From Pseudomonas rhizosphaerae (GTDB taxonomy: Bacteria; Pseudomonadota; Gammaproteobacteria; Pseudomonadales; Pseudomonadaceae): a DNA stretch of 64,000 nucleotides. Of the stretch, positions 38,431 through 53,359 are shown piece by piece. Positions within the stretch are counted from its first letter, which is position 1; every line of letters begins with the position of its first letter. Position numbers and translations under genes: made by a program. The notes beneath the pieces are model-generated. The model was given only the letters and a program-made list of their open reading frames with translations. It had not been told where the DNA came from and did not search any database. Location of the stretch: NCBI RefSeq assembly GCF_000761155.1, contig NZ_CP009533.1, forward strand, positions 3,706,001 through 3,770,000. Reading direction: 5' to 3'.

Positions 38431-38551
38431 GGGTGTGATCCTGATTGGAGGGCTTGGAAAAGTGTTTGGAAAATTTGACGCAGCATAAGCCGGGGTTTCC
38501 CACGGCGGCAACCGCGCGGCACAATGGCGCCTCGTCCATCCGGTGACCTTC

Positions 38552-38905
38552 ATGAGCTGCAACAGCCACAAGCTTCGCTTCCTGCGCGAGCAGATCCCTT
38601 CGTTCGAATGCGTGCCGGGATGCCATGACTGCTGCGGGCCGGTGACCACTTCGTCCGAGGAAATGGCCCGCCTGCCGCGCAAGACGGCTGCCGAACAGGA
38701 GGCCGCGCTGGCGCGTTTCGACTGTGTGCATCTAGGGCCGCAGGGGTGCACGGTGTATGAAGAGCGTCCGCTGATCTGCCGACTGTTCGGAACCACGCCG
38801 ACCCTGCCGTGCCCCAACGGACGGCGTCCGGTGGAGTTGATCGACCCTGCCGTGGAGCATCAGGTGCACAAGCTGATCGCCAGTACCCGCCAGGTGCTGG
38901 TTTGA
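38552..38905 (+). CDS. YkgJ-family cysteine cluster protein
   Basis: 117 aa. CVPGCHDCCGPV, CVHLGPQGCTVYEERPLICRLFG and a later cysteine (TLPCPNG) fit the YkgJ/CxxCxxCC family, thought to bind zinc or an iron-sulfur centre. Biochemical role unknown. The ATG at 38552 is preferred to a GTG at 38543. Confidence 0.82.
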   Translation: MSCNSHKLRFLREQIPSFECVPGCHDCCGPVTTSSEEMARLPRKTAAEQEAALARFDCVHLGPQGCTVYEERPLICRLFGTTPTLPCPNGRRPVELIDPAVEHQVHKLIASTRQVLV

Positions 38906-38917
38906 AGCGTCTGCGGT

Positions 38918-39406
38918 TCAGTCCGGCACTGGCAGGTTCAAGCTCTCCTTCACCTCTTCCATGACGATGTAGCTCTTGGATTCGCGCACATGGGGCAGTT
39001 TCAGGAGGATGTCGCCCAGCAGCTTGCGGTAGGAGGCCATCTCGGAAATGCGGGCCTTGACCAGATAGTCGAAGTCGCCCGACACCAGGTGGCACTCCAG
39101 CACGTGGGGCAGCTTGAGGACCGCGCGGCGAAATTCCTCGAAGGTGTCGCCCGACTTGTAGTCCAGGCTGATCTCGACGAACACCAGCAGGCTGCCGCGC
39201 AAGTGTTGCGGATTGAGCCGGGCGTAATAGCCCATGATGATGCCTTCGCGTTCCAGGCGGCGGACCCGTTCGGTGCAGGGTGTGGTCGACAGGCCGACCT
39301 TCTCGCCCAGCTCGGTGAACGACATGCGCCCGTCGGCCTGCAATATGCGCAGGATGTTGCGGTCGATCTTGTCGAGTTCGCGTTTGCTCTGATGCTGGGT
39401 ACGCAC
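38918..39406 (-). CDS. dadR: Lrp/AsnC-family regulator DadR
   Basis: 162 aa from a GTG at 39406. Winged helix (LDKIDRNILRILQADGRMSFTEL, GLSTTPCTERVRRLEREG) plus the RAM/AsnC effector domain (LLVFVEISLDYKSGDTFEEF, YLVKARISEMASYRK). Lrp-type DadR proteins activate dadA-dadX in response to L-alanine in Pseudomonas. Divergent from dadA over 156 bp. Confidence 0.92.
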   Translation of the reverse strand: MRTQHQSKRELDKIDRNILRILQADGRMSFTELGEKVGLSTTPCTERVRRLEREGIIMGYYARLNPQHLRGSLLVFVEISLDYKSGDTFEEFRRAVLKLPHVLECHLVSGDFDYLVKARISEMASYRKLLGDILLKLPHVRESKSYIVMEEVKESLNLPVPD

Positions 39407-39496
39407 AGGCGATGCCCCTCCGTTAAAGCGTCGATGGCCGAGAATTGTCGCCAAATATAGCCTTGCATACAGTGAAAAGCACTGGCTGGACCTTTT

Positions 39497-39502
39497 TATA
39501 CT
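39497..39502 (+). promoter_or_regulatory. -10-like element upstream of dadA
   Basis: TATACT lies 60 nt before the dadA ATG within the dadR-dadA gap. No good -35 is present, as expected for an activator-dependent promoter. DadR sites should lie upstream but are not identifiable by eye. Confidence 0.4.
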
Positions 39503-39562
39503 GCCCACATCTTCGGACCTAACATCTTACGTCAGCGGATTTCCGCGATGAGGGCGACACAC

Positions 39563-40864
39563 ATGCGCGTTCTGGTACTCGGTAGTGGTGTGATCGGCAC
39601 CGTCAGTGCCTATTATCTGGCTCGGCAAGGCATGGACGTGACCGTGGTCGATCGCCAGCCGGCCGTCGCCATGGAAACCAGCTTCGCCAATGCCGGGCAG
39701 GTGTCGCCGGGCTATGCCTCGCCCTGGGCCGCGCCGGGTGTGCCGCTCAAGGCGATCAAATGGCTGCTGGAGCGTCACTCCCCGCTGGCGATCAAGCTGA
39801 CCGGCGATGTCGACCAGTACCTGTGGATGGCGCAGATGCTGCGCAACTGCACCGCCAGCCGTTATGCGGTGAACAAGGAGCGCATGGTGCGCCTGTCCGA
39901 GTACAGCCGCGACTGCCTCGACGAGCTGCGCGCCGAGACCGGCATCGCCTATGAAGGCCGGACCCTGGGCACCACCCAGCTGTTCCGCACCCAGGCGCAA
40001 CTGGACAACGCGGCCAAGGACATCGCTGTGCTGGAGCAGTCCGGCGTGCCCTACGAGCTGCTCGACCGCGAAGGCATCGCCCGCGTCGAGCCGGCCCTGG
40101 CGTCGGTGACCGGCATTCTGGCCGGTGCCCTGCGCCTGCCCAACGACCAGACCGGCGACTGCCAGATGTTCACCACCCGCCTGGCGCAGATGGCCAGGGA
40201 CCTGGGCGTGCAGTTCCGCTTCGGCCAGGCCATCGAACGTCTGGACTTCGCCGGCGATCGCATCAACGGTGTCTGGATCGACGGCAAGCTGGAAACCGCC
40301 GACCGCTACGTGCTGGCACTGGGCAGCTATTCGCCGCAGCTGCTCAAGCCATTGGGCATCAAGGCGCCGGTATACCCGCTCAAGGGCTACTCGCTGACCG
40401 TGCCGATCACCAATGCGGCGATGGCGCCAACCTCGACCATTCTCGACGAGAGCTACAAGGTGGCGATCACCCGTTTCGACAACCGCATCCGCGTCGGTGG
40501 CATGGCCGAGATCGCCGGTTTCGACCTGAGCCTGAATCCACGTCGTCGCGAAACCCTGGAAATGATCGTCAATGACCTCTACCCGCAGGGTGGTGATCTG
40601 ACTCAGGCCAGCTTCTGGACCGGGTTGCGGCCGACCACCCCGGACGGCACGCCGATCGTCGGTGCCACGCCGTTCAAGAACTTGTTCCTCAATACCGGTC
40701 ACGGTACTTTGGGCTGGACCATGGCATGCGGTTCGGGACGCTTGCTTGCCGACCTGATCGCGCGTAAAAAGCCGCAGATCAGCGCCGCCGGCCTGGACAT
40801 ATCGCGCTACGGACAGCCACACGAAACGGTCCGCCAGGGTCAGTCGGCGCCGGCGCATTCGTAA
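39563..40864 (+). CDS. dadA: D-amino acid dehydrogenase small subunit DadA
   Basis: 433 aa. FAD motif [18 protein letters not shown] at the start, [31 protein letters not shown], and [17 protein letters not shown] with [13 protein letters not shown] near the C-terminus. It oxidises D-alanine and other D-amino acids at the membrane, giving pyruvate. ATG at 39563; an upstream ATG at 39548 is less likely. In P. aeruginosa a RidA gene sits between dadA and dadX; here dadX follows directly. Confidence 0.96.
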   Translation: MRVLVLGSGVIGTVSAYYLARQGMDVTVVDRQPAVAMETSFANAGQVSPGYASPWAAPGVPLKAIKWLLERHSPLAIKLTGDVDQYLWMAQMLRNCTASRYAVNKERMVRLSEYSRDCLDELRAETGIAYEGRTLGTTQLFRTQAQLDNAAKDIAVLEQSGVPYELLDREGIARVEPALASVTGILAGALRLPNDQTGDCQMFTTRLAQMARDLGVQFRFGQAIERLDFAGDRINGVWIDGKLETADRYVLALGSYSPQLLKPLGIKAPVYPLKGYSLTVPITNAAMAPTSTILDESYKVAITRFDNRIRVGGMAEIAGFDLSLNPRRRETLEMIVNDLYPQGGDLTQASFWTGLRPTTPDGTPIVGATPFKNLFLNTGHGTLGWTMACGSGRLLADLIARKKPQISAAGLDISRYGQPHETVRQGQSAPAHS

Positions 40865-40942
40865 CTGTTGGTCCAGGATCGCCGCCCTGCGCGGCGGTCC
40901 TTGCAACTTTTTACCCTTCAAACTTTGCAAAAGAAGCCCGCC

Positions 40943-42010
40943 ATGCGTCCAGCCCGCGCCGTGATCGACCTCTCCGCCTTGCGCCACAACTATCGACTGG
41001 CACGCCAGATGAGTGGGGCGAAGGCGTTGGCCGTGGTCAAGGCCGATGCCTACGGGCACGGTGCAGTGCGTTGCGCCCAGGCGCTGGAAGGCGAGGCGGA
41101 CGGGTTTGCCGTGGCCTGCATCGAGGAAGCCCTGCAGCTGCGTGCGGCGGGTATCACCGCGCCAGTGTTGCTGCTCGAAGGTTTTTTCGAAGCCAGCGAA
41201 TTGCCGCTGATCGTCGAGCACGGCCTGTGGTGCGTGGTGCATTCGCTATGGCAGCTCGAGGCCATCGAGCAAGCGCGCTTGAGCCAACCGTTGCAGGTCT
41301 GGCTGAAGCTCGATTCGGGCATGCACCGCGTGGGTCTGCATCCCAAGGATTACCAGGTTGCCTATCAACGTCTGCTGGCCAGCGGCAAGGTGGCCAAGAT
41401 CGTGCTGATGAGCCACTTCGCCCGCGCCGACGAGCTGGACTGCCCCAGCAGTACCGAGCAGCTGGCGGTGTTCGACGCCGCCCGCCAGGGGCTGAGCGCC
41501 GAGATCAGCCTGCGCAATTCCCCGGCCGTGCTTGGCTGGCCGCAGATCCCCAGCGACTGGGTGCGCCCCGGCATCATGCTGTACGGGGCCACGCCGTTTG
41601 AAACCGACACCGCCGCCAGTGCGCCGTTGCAGCCGGTGATGACCCTGCAATCCAAGGTCATCAGCGTCCGCGAACTGCCCGCCGGGGAGGCCGTGGGCTA
41701 CGGCGCGCGCTTCGTCACCCAGCGGCCCAGCCGGATCGGTGTAGTGGCCATGGGTTATGCCGATGGTTACCCGCGCCTGGCGCCCAATGGCACGCCGGTG
41801 CTGGTCGACGGGGTACGTACCGTGCTGGCGGGGCGGGTGTCGATGGACATGCTCAATGTCGACTTGACCGACGTGCCCCAGGCGGGCGTCGGCAGTACGG
41901 TCGAGCTGTGGGGCAAGCAGGTGCTGGCCAGCGACGTCGCCCAGACGGCAGGCACCATCGCCTATCAGATCTTCTGCAACCTGCGCCGCGTGCCGTTGCA
42001 GTACGTCTAG
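40943..42010 (+). CDS. dadX: Catabolic alanine racemase DadX
   Basis: 355 aa. PLP lysine K33 in [21 protein letters not shown], and the catalytic tyrosine in EAVGYGARF. It turns L-alanine to D-alanine for DadA. The ATG 78 nt after the dadA stop was used. Same strand as dadA and likely in the same transcript. Confidence 0.95.
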   Translation: MRPARAVIDLSALRHNYRLARQMSGAKALAVVKADAYGHGAVRCAQALEGEADGFAVACIEEALQLRAAGITAPVLLLEGFFEASELPLIVEHGLWCVVHSLWQLEAIEQARLSQPLQVWLKLDSGMHRVGLHPKDYQVAYQRLLASGKVAKIVLMSHFARADELDCPSSTEQLAVFDAARQGLSAEISLRNSPAVLGWPQIPSDWVRPGIMLYGATPFETDTAASAPLQPVMTLQSKVISVRELPAGEAVGYGARFVTQRPSRIGVVAMGYADGYPRLAPNGTPVLVDGVRTVLAGRVSMDMLNVDLTDVPQAGVGSTVELWGKQVLASDVAQTAGTIAYQIFCNLRRVPLQYV

Positions 42011-42133
42011 GCGAACCGCCTGGCCGCGCCACGCCTGGCCAAGGCATTGCCCGCCCACGTGTTGTAAATCCTGAACGCTGTTGCCATGATACGGGCCATC
42101 ATGAACTGCACAGCATTCCAGGAGGCTTAAGCA

Positions 42134-42682
42134 TTGGACGTCGGCGAACGACTGCAAGCCATTCGCAAACTCAAGGGTTTGTCCCAGCGTGAACTCGCCA
42201 AACGGGCGGGCGTCACCAACAGCACCATTTCCATGATCGAGAAGAACAGCGTCAGCCCCTCGATCAGCTCGCTGCGCAAGGTGCTGGGCGGGATTCCGAT
42301 GTCCATGGTGGAGTTCTTTTCCGAAGAACTGCAGGCCGAGCGTCCTACCCAAGTCGTCTATAAAGCGGACGAGCTGATCGATATCTCCGACGGCGCGGTG
42401 ACCATGAAACTGGTCGGCAAGGCCCATCCCAGCCGGGCCATCGCCTTTCTCAGCGAGGTCTATCCGCCCGGTGCCGACACGGGCATGGAAATGCTCATGC
42501 ATGAAGGCGAGGAGACCGGCATCCTGGTGGAAGGGCGTCTGGAGCTGGTGGTTGGCCAGGACACCTACGTGCTCGAAGAGGGCGACAGCTACTATTTCGA
42601 AAGCAGCAAGCCCCATCGTTTTCGCAATCCGTTCGACAGGCCCGCCCGCTTGATCAGTGCCGCCACGCCGGCAAACTTCTGA
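42134..42682 (+). CDS. XRE-cupin regulator, PuuR-like
   Basis: 182 aa from a TTG at 42134 with GGAGG nine nt upstream. N-terminal HTH (GLSQRELAKRAGVTNSTISMIEKNSVSPSIS) and C-terminal cupin (PPGADTGMEMLMHEGEETGILVEG, GDSYYFESSKPHRFRNP). This is the layout of PuuR, which represses putrescine use in E. coli. Its place after dadX suggests control of the nearby amine or amino acid genes. Exact target unknown. Confidence 0.88.
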   Translation: MDVGERLQAIRKLKGLSQRELAKRAGVTNSTISMIEKNSVSPSISSLRKVLGGIPMSMVEFFSEELQAERPTQVVYKADELIDISDGAVTMKLVGKAHPSRAIAFLSEVYPPGADTGMEMLMHEGEETGILVEGRLELVVGQDTYVLEEGDSYYFESSKPHRFRNPFDRPARLISAATPANF

Positions 42683-42700
42683 GCCTTCCGCCTGCTGGGA

Positions 42701-43195
42701 TCAGCCTGCAGGCGTTTGCAGCACGTCGAACAGCTGTTCGCCGAGCTGGAATTGCGCGACGACGTCCATGCCCATTTTTTGATGAGCCTTCAGTGAGCCG
42801 ACGTTGCTGCGGTTGATGAACAGCAGTCCGCGGCGCTCCCCCATGTAATCACACAGCTTTGTGTAGAGAGCCTTGGGCAGGCCCTGGCCGCGCATCGAGG
42901 CATCTACGCAGATAGGGCCATAGGCGTAGGCATCGTCAATGGCGGGGCAGGCGGCGAACATGGCCTTGACGGGCGCAGCGGCTCCGTCAGCATTTTCGGC
43001 GCTGAACAGCACGCCTTTTACCTGTTCGCCGTCGATCGCGACAACGATGGGCGTACCTATTTCGATCCACGTGCGCACCACGGCCTCGGACCAGTCGCCA
43101 TACAGGGTTCCGCCGTTGGCGGCCGAGTTGGCAACCAGCAGGCGGGAGATCGCCGCGGCGTCGGTACGGGCGGCAAGACGAAGTTCGAGCGTCAT
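42701..43195 (-). CDS. GNAT family N-acetyltransferase
   Basis: 164 aa. The acetyl-CoA loop is in YGPICVDASMRGQGLPKALYTKL and the C-terminal motif in NVGSLKAHQKMGMDVVAQF. Substrate unknown. Convergent with the PuuR-like gene, divergent from the acetyl-CoA hydrolase-family gene. Confidence 0.85.
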   Translation of the reverse strand: MTLELRLAARTDAAAISRLLVANSAANGGTLYGDWSEAVVRTWIEIGTPIVVAIDGEQVKGVLFSAENADGAAAPVKAMFAACPAIDDAYAYGPICVDASMRGQGLPKALYTKLCDYMGERRGLLFINRSNVGSLKAHQKMGMDVVAQFQLGEQLFDVLQTPAG

Positions 43196-43314
43196 CGGGT
43201 ATTCCTGAGTAATCTTGATTGGGTCTCTCACCCGGCCGGCGCAAGCGGTGGGTGTGCAACGATCACAACAGGATAGCGGTCCAACCTGCAAATAACAGGT
43301 CAGGAGGCCAGAGC

Positions 43315-47894
<4,580 letters not shown>

Positions 47895-48108
47895 GACGGG
47901 AGTCACTGACGAAATGGCCGCGCATTTTAGCACCGCTGGTCACGCTGTGCCGCGACCGCAGATCCATTAAAATTTGCCGGTTTGGCGACTTTGCAGCAGG
48001 ATGTGGTTACACGTTGACACGTACTTTGGATTGGGTCTGCCCCGAGCTGTTGGCGAGGCCGTTTTTAATCGCTATCGAATGACTGTGAAACTGTCCTAAG
48101 GAGCTCGT

Positions 48109-49779
48109 TTGTCTACGCCTGTCGAACCCGCGCGGCTGTTGCTACTGGCCCAGGATCGTACCTGGGCTACGTCGTTGCGCGAGTGCCTGGCGCCCCTGGG
48201 CGACGTGGCCACCTTGGTCGAAGCCGCGTCCTGGGACGCCGTGGCCAGGCAGTTCGACAATCAGCCCGGCACCCTGCTGCTGACCACCACCGCCTTGCTG
48301 CCGGCGCCCGGCCGCTGCGCCCTGCCGATCGTGCTGCTGCTCAGCCAGGAGCCTGCGCAACCGCCGCCAGGCGCCAGCGACTGGCTGGTGGCGGGCGAAC
48401 TGACCAGCGATACCCTGCGCCGCTGCCTGCGCCATGTACGCGAGCGTGGCGTGCTGCAGGACACCCTGCAACGCCTGGCCGAACAGGACCCATTGACCGG
48501 TATCGCCAACCGCCCCGGTTTCCAGACCCTGCTCGCCGCCCGCCTGGCCGAGCAGGAAGGCCGTGGCGTCGCCCTGGGCCATCTGGACATGGACAATTTC
48601 CGCCATGCCAACGATGCGCTGGGGCATCAGGCCGGCGACCGACTGATCCTGCAGGTGGTGGCACGCCTGAAGAAGCAGCTCGAGGCCGGCGACCAGGTCG
48701 CTCGCCTGGGCAGCGACGAGTTCGCCTTGCTGATCGACACCCGGCGCGACCCGTCGCGCGCCGAGCGCCTGGCCGCCAACATCATCGAGGCCATGGCCGA
48801 ACCCTATTACGTGGACGGCGAGAGCCTGCTGATCGGCTGCAGCCTGGGCATCGCCCATGCCCGCGCCGGCGCCGGTGCCGACCCGCTGATGTGGCACGCG
48901 CACATCGCCATGCAGCAGGCCAAGAGCACCCAGGGCTGCAGCTACCATCTGTTCAACGAACGCATCAACCGCCATGCGCGCAGCCTGGCCGACCTGGAAA
49001 GCGAGCTGCGCCGCGCCCTGCGGCGTGACGAACTGGAACTGCACTACCAGCCACGGCTGGACCTGAGCGGCAATACCATCGTCGGTCTAGAAGCCCTGGT
49101 GCGCTGGCGTCACCGCGAGCGCGGCGTGCTCGCCCCCGGCGAGTTTGTGCCCCTGGCCGAGCAGAGCGGGCTGATCGTGCCGATGGGCTACTGGGTCATC
49201 GCGCGCGCCCTGCGCGACATGCAGACTTTGCGCGAAAGCGGCTTCGAACCGTTGCACATGGCGATCAACCTGTCGTTCCGGCAGTTTCAGGACAGCCAGC
49301 TGCTCAGCACCTTGGGACGCTTGATCGCCGAGCGCGGCATCGATGCCGGTTGGCTGGAGTTCGAACTCACCGAAACCGCCGTCATGCGCCGCAATGACCT
49401 GGTCAAGCAGACCATGGATGCATTGGGCTGTCTGGGCGTGCGCTTTTCCCTCGACGATTTCGGCACCGGGTTTTCCTCGTTCGTCCACCTGAGCAGCCTG
49501 CCCATCGCCCTGCTCAAGATCGACAAGAGCTTCGTCAGCGGCATGGAGCAGCGTCCGGAAAACAGCAAGCTGGTGCACGCCATGATCAACCTGGCGCACA
49601 ACCTCGACCTGAAGGTTGTCGCCGAAGGTGTGGAAACCCCTGAACAATTGGCTTTGCTGCGCGGGTTCGGCTGCGACCAGGTGCAGGGCTACCTGATCAG
49701 CCGGCCCTTGCCCCTGGAGCAGTTGCAGGCCTTCCTGCGTTTCGGCCAGGCGCAGGCGATCAGGTCGCCTGCGCCGTAG
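48109..49779 (+). CDS. GGDEF-EAL protein with altered GGDEF site
   Basis: 556 aa from a TTG at 48109, with AAGGAG 5 nt upstream. The first 115 residues look like a degenerate receiver-like domain with no obvious phospho-acceptor. The GGDEF domain keeps LDMDNFRHANDALGH but the signature reads GSDEF (201-205). The EAL domain is intact (EALVRWRHRERG at 328, ELTET, DDFGTGFSS, KIDKSFV, AEGVET). It should hydrolyse c-di-GMP; the GGDEF part may be regulatory or weak. Ends 20 nt inside the convergent MATE gene. Confidence 0.88.
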   Translation: MSTPVEPARLLLLAQDRTWATSLRECLAPLGDVATLVEAASWDAVARQFDNQPGTLLLTTTALLPAPGRCALPIVLLLSQEPAQPPPGASDWLVAGELTSDTLRRCLRHVRERGVLQDTLQRLAEQDPLTGIANRPGFQTLLAARLAEQEGRGVALGHLDMDNFRHANDALGHQAGDRLILQVVARLKKQLEAGDQVARLGSDEFALLIDTRRDPSRAERLAANIIEAMAEPYYVDGESLLIGCSLGIAHARAGAGADPLMWHAHIAMQQAKSTQGCSYHLFNERINRHARSLADLESELRRALRRDELELHYQPRLDLSGNTIVGLEALVRWRHRERGVLAPGEFVPLAEQSGLIVPMGYWVIARALRDMQTLRESGFEPLHMAINLSFRQFQDSQLLSTLGRLIAERGIDAGWLEFELTETAVMRRNDLVKQTMDALGCLGVRFSLDDFGTGFSSFVHLSSLPIALLKIDKSFVSGMEQRPENSKLVHAMINLAHNLDLKVVAEGVETPEQLALLRGFGCDQVQGYLISRPLPLEQLQAFLRFGQAQAIRSPAP

Positions 49780-51139
49780 TCATGGCCAGGCGCCGCAGTC
49801 GGCGCATGCGCCATTCGAACGCCCAGGTCAGGGTGCAGGCCGAGCACAGCAGACCCAGCGCCAACCCCCACCAGACGCCCACCGCGCCGAGCTGGAAATG
49901 GAATGCCAGGCTCCAGGCCGCGGGCGCACCGATCGCCCAGTAGCAGAACAGCCCGACCAGAAAGGTGGTCTTGGCGTCCTTGAGGCCACGAATGGCCCCC
50001 ATGGCGATGGTCTGGATACCGTCGAACATCTCGAACCAGGCCGCCACGGCCAGCAGACTGATGGCCAGCTCGATGACGCCGTGGAAGGCCGGATCGGAGC
50101 GGTCCAGAAACACCCCGACCAAAGGCCCCGGCGCGAGCCAGAACAGCAGGGCGAAGCCGAGCATCACCACCGCGCCGAGACTGATGCCGACCCGCCCCGC
50201 CAGGCGCGCGGCCAACAGGTGCCCAGCGCCGTAGTGCTGGCCGATGCGCATGGTCACCGCGTAGGACATCCCGGCAGGCACCATGAACGCCACCGAAATG
50301 ATCTGCAGGGCGATCTGGTGCGCAGCCAGCGGCGTGGTGCCCATGGTGCCGATGCACAGCGCGGCGAAAGCGAACAGGCCGACTTCCACGGCATAGGTGC
50401 CGCCGATCGGCAGGCCCAGCCGCCACAACTCGCGCAGGGCGTTCAAGTTTGGCCTGGCCAGACCCTTCAACAGTGGATAGGGCGTATAGGCACGGTGATA
50501 GCGGATGTACAGGGCCAAGGCAATCGCCATCAGGTTGCTGATGATCGCCGTGACCATGCCGATGCCCACCAGACCGAGCTTGGGCAAGCCGAACATGCCT
50601 TCGATGAACGCGTGGTTGAGCAGGTAGTTGGCCACGGTGGCAACGATGCTGATGACCATCACCGGCGTGGCGCGGCCCAGCGCGGCGGTGAAGCCGCGCA
50701 GCGCCATGAAACTGAGGTTGCCCGGCAGCGCGAAGGGCAGTAGCAGCAGAAACTGGGTGGCGAAGGCGACGTTGGCCGGGGTCTGCCCGAGCATGGCCAG
50801 GACCGGCCCCAGGTTCCACAGCAGCACGGCCGCCACTGCGGCCATCGCCCATGCCAGCCAGAGCCCGGCCTGGGTCAGGCGGGCCACGCCTTGCTGGTCG
50901 TTGGCACCCTTGCGGATCGCCACCAAGGTACCGACGGCGGCAATCACGCCGATGCAGAAGATCGAGACGAAAGAATAGCTGGCCGCTCCCAGGCCGCCCC
51001 CGGCCAACGCCTCGGGGCTCAGGCGCGCCATCATCAAGGTGTCGGTCAGAACCATCAGCATGTGTGCCAGCTGCGAGGCGATCAGCGGCCCCGCCAGCCG
51101 AAGCAGGGCTCGAAGTTCGATACGGAGGGTGGAATGCAT
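49760..51139 (-). CDS. MATE-family multidrug exporter (NorM-like)
   Basis: 459 aa, 12 predicted membrane segments. LAGPLIASQLAHMLMVLTDTLMMARLS, TPLAAHQIALQIISVAFMVPAGMSYA and WFEMFDGIQTIAMGAIRGLKDAK are typical NorM/MATE segments. Such pumps use Na+ or H+ to expel cationic drugs. ATG at 51139. It converges on the GGDEF-EAL gene with overlapping 3' ends. Confidence 0.9.
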   Translation of the reverse strand: MHSTLRIELRALLRLAGPLIASQLAHMLMVLTDTLMMARLSPEALAGGGLGAASYSFVSIFCIGVIAAVGTLVAIRKGANDQQGVARLTQAGLWLAWAMAAVAAVLLWNLGPVLAMLGQTPANVAFATQFLLLLPFALPGNLSFMALRGFTAALGRATPVMVISIVATVANYLLNHAFIEGMFGLPKLGLVGIGMVTAIISNLMAIALALYIRYHRAYTPYPLLKGLARPNLNALRELWRLGLPIGGTYAVEVGLFAFAALCIGTMGTTPLAAHQIALQIISVAFMVPAGMSYAVTMRIGQHYGAGHLLAARLAGRVGISLGAVVMLGFALLFWLAPGPLVGVFLDRSDPAFHGVIELAISLLAVAAWFEMFDGIQTIAMGAIRGLKDAKTTFLVGLFCYWAIGAPAAWSLAFHFQLGAVGVWWGLALGLLCSACTLTWAFEWRMRRLRRLAMTTAQAT

Positions 51140-51359
51140 GATGAAGCTCGGTCGGCTCGGCGATGGGACGCTGGATTCTCGGCCTTGTGGCAGCGCAACG
51201 CAAATGGATGTGTCGGGTGCATGCCACAGTGCGGCGCTCAAGTATTCATTCGAATTGCCGATGTAGCAGTACCAATAAAAACCAAGGATGGCAGGTGCCC
51301 GGCAGGTCTGGACTGTCTTTGGCATTGCCTGTCACGTACACGTTTCTCAGGAGCTTCAC

Positions 51360-53351
51360 ATGTCTCAACCTCGCGCTCGTATCGCCACGCAACTGGGCAT
51401 TGCCCTGGCTGTGATCCTGGCCGTCGTCATCACCGCCAGCACGGCATTCGCCCTGCGCTCGCTGGACATCGCCAACCTGGCCATCCGCGAACAGCACATG
51501 GCCAGCGAGGCGCGATTGCTGGCCGATCAGCTCAGCACTTTTCACAGCACCCTGCGCGACAGCACCCAGCGCTTGAGCGGGCTGTTCGAAAAGCGCTTCG
51601 CCGGCGGCCTGAGCGTGGACACAAGCACGCAGGTCACGGTGGCCAACCAGCAGACGCCGAGCCTGCGCCTGGGCAGCCAGACGCTGAACAACGATTTCAA
51701 GGAAGTCGACGATTTCAAGCAGCTCACGGCAGGCGTTGCCACGGTGTTCGTGCGCAGCGGCAACGAATTCGTGCGCATCAGCACCTCGTTGACCAAGCAG
51801 GACGGCAGCCGCGCGATCGGTACGATTCTCGACCACGCCCATCCCGCCTACCAGCGCCTGCTCGACGGCCAGAACTACATCGGCCGTGCCGTCCTGTTCG
51901 AACGCTCCTACATGACCCAGTACACCCCGGTGCGCGACGGCTCGGGCCAGGTGATCGCCGTGCTGTTCGTCGGCTTCGACTACACCGACGCGCAGAACAC
52001 CCAATTCGCCAACCTGCAGCGCTTCCGCATCGGCCAGACCGGCTCGCTGGCCTTGCTCGACGAGCAGAACCGCTGGCTGGTAGCGCCGGCCAACGTCAAC
52101 GATCCGCAGGCCGCCGCCAAGACCTTGGCCGACCTGGCACTCCTGGATGGCAAGGGCCGGCTGTGGAACGACGGCAAGCAGGACATCTTCTCCGAAGCGG
52201 TGACTTTCCCAGGCGGCCCCTGGAGCGTCGTGGCGAGCATGCCCAAGGCCGAAATCAATGCAGTGACCTGGAACGTCGGCACTCAGTTGGCGATCGGCAG
52301 CCTGTTGGCCATGCTGATCGCGGTGGGCGCCGCCATCTGGCTGTTGCGCAGCAAGCTGCGGCCACTCGGTGAGCTGGTCCGCCAGGCCGAAGCGCTGGGT
52401 GCAGGCGATCTGGATGCCCGCTTGAAGGTGTCCAGCCACGACGAGATCGGCCAACTGGCCAGCAGTTTCAACCACATGGGCGAAGCCCTGTCGAACATGG
52501 TGGTGCACATCCGCAACGCCGCCCATGAAGTCAGCGGCCGTGCGCAAACGTTGTCGAGCCTGTCGGCGGGCGCCTACGAAGGCATGGAGCACCAGTCCGG
52601 GGAGATTTCCAGCATGGCCGGCGCGGTCGAGGAATTCAGTGCGACGTCCCTGGACATCGCCGACAACATGGGCCACACCCAGCGCCTGGCCCAGGACAAC
52701 GCCCAGCAGACCCGCATCGGCCGCACCTCGATGGACGAGGCGTCCAATTCCCTGGAGCAGATTGCCGGCGCGCTGAACAGCACCGCGGGCGTGATCAACA
52801 CCCTGGGCCAGCGCTCGCAGGAAATCGGCGGCATCGTCGGGGTGATCACTTCGATCGCCGAGCAGACCAACCTGCTGGCCCTCAACGCAGCCATCGAAGC
52901 GGCTCGTGCCGGCGAACAGGGCCGAGGTTTTGCCGTGGTCGCCGATGAGGTACGCAGCCTGGCCTCGCGTACCCGCCAGGCCACTGATGAGATTTCCGGC
53001 ATGATCGGCAGTATCCAGAAGGAAACCGCCAACGCCATCAGCACCATGGACCAAGGCAACGTGCTGATGCGCGAAGGCCTGACCCGCAACGCCAAGGTCG
53101 CCCAGGCGCTTGCCCAGATCGACGAGCAGAGCCGGTCGGCCGGGCATCAGTTCGATGCGATCAGCACCGCGACCCAAGAGCAGAGCAGCACGGCCACCAT
53201 GCTCAGCAGCAACCTGCAGAGCATTGCCATGACCAATGGCGAGCAGCGCGAGGTGGTCTCCAACCTGGCGCAGACCGCTCGCGAGCTGGAAGGGCTGGCG
53301 GCGGAACTGCGTCAGGAAGTGAATCGCTTCCGCGTGGGCGGCGCCCGCTAG
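51360..53351 (+). CDS. Methyl-accepting chemotaxis protein with Cache sensor domain
   Basis: 663 aa. A membrane helix ([21 protein letters not shown]) leads to a long periplasmic Cache3-Cache2-type sensor (about residues 35-310, with [13 protein letters not shown]), a second helix, HAMP ([23 protein letters not shown]) and the signalling domain, with the hairpin tip [20 protein letters not shown]. Ligand unknown. ATG at 51360 with CAGGAG. hglS begins 8 nt after its stop on the opposite strand. Confidence 0.93.
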   Translation: MSQPRARIATQLGIALAVILAVVITASTAFALRSLDIANLAIREQHMASEARLLADQLSTFHSTLRDSTQRLSGLFEKRFAGGLSVDTSTQVTVANQQTPSLRLGSQTLNNDFKEVDDFKQLTAGVATVFVRSGNEFVRISTSLTKQDGSRAIGTILDHAHPAYQRLLDGQNYIGRAVLFERSYMTQYTPVRDGSGQVIAVLFVGFDYTDAQNTQFANLQRFRIGQTGSLALLDEQNRWLVAPANVNDPQAAAKTLADLALLDGKGRLWNDGKQDIFSEAVTFPGGPWSVVASMPKAEINAVTWNVGTQLAIGSLLAMLIAVGAAIWLLRSKLRPLGELVRQAEALGAGDLDARLKVSSHDEIGQLASSFNHMGEALSNMVVHIRNAAHEVSGRAQTLSSLSAGAYEGMEHQSGEISSMAGAVEEFSATSLDIADNMGHTQRLAQDNAQQTRIGRTSMDEASNSLEQIAGALNSTAGVINTLGQRSQEIGGIVGVITSIAEQTNLLALNAAIEAARAGEQGRGFAVVADEVRSLASRTRQATDEISGMIGSIQKETANAISTMDQGNVLMREGLTRNAKVAQALAQIDEQSRSAGHQFDAISTATQEQSSTATMLSSNLQSIAMTNGEQREVVSNLAQTARELEGLAAELRQEVNRFRVGGAR

Positions 53352-53359
53352 CGGCAGGA

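Noticed and set aside
47975..48000. TTTGGCGACTTTGCAG as a sigma-54 promoter before the GGDEF-EAL gene
   Set aside because: GG to GC distance is 7 nt, not the required 10.
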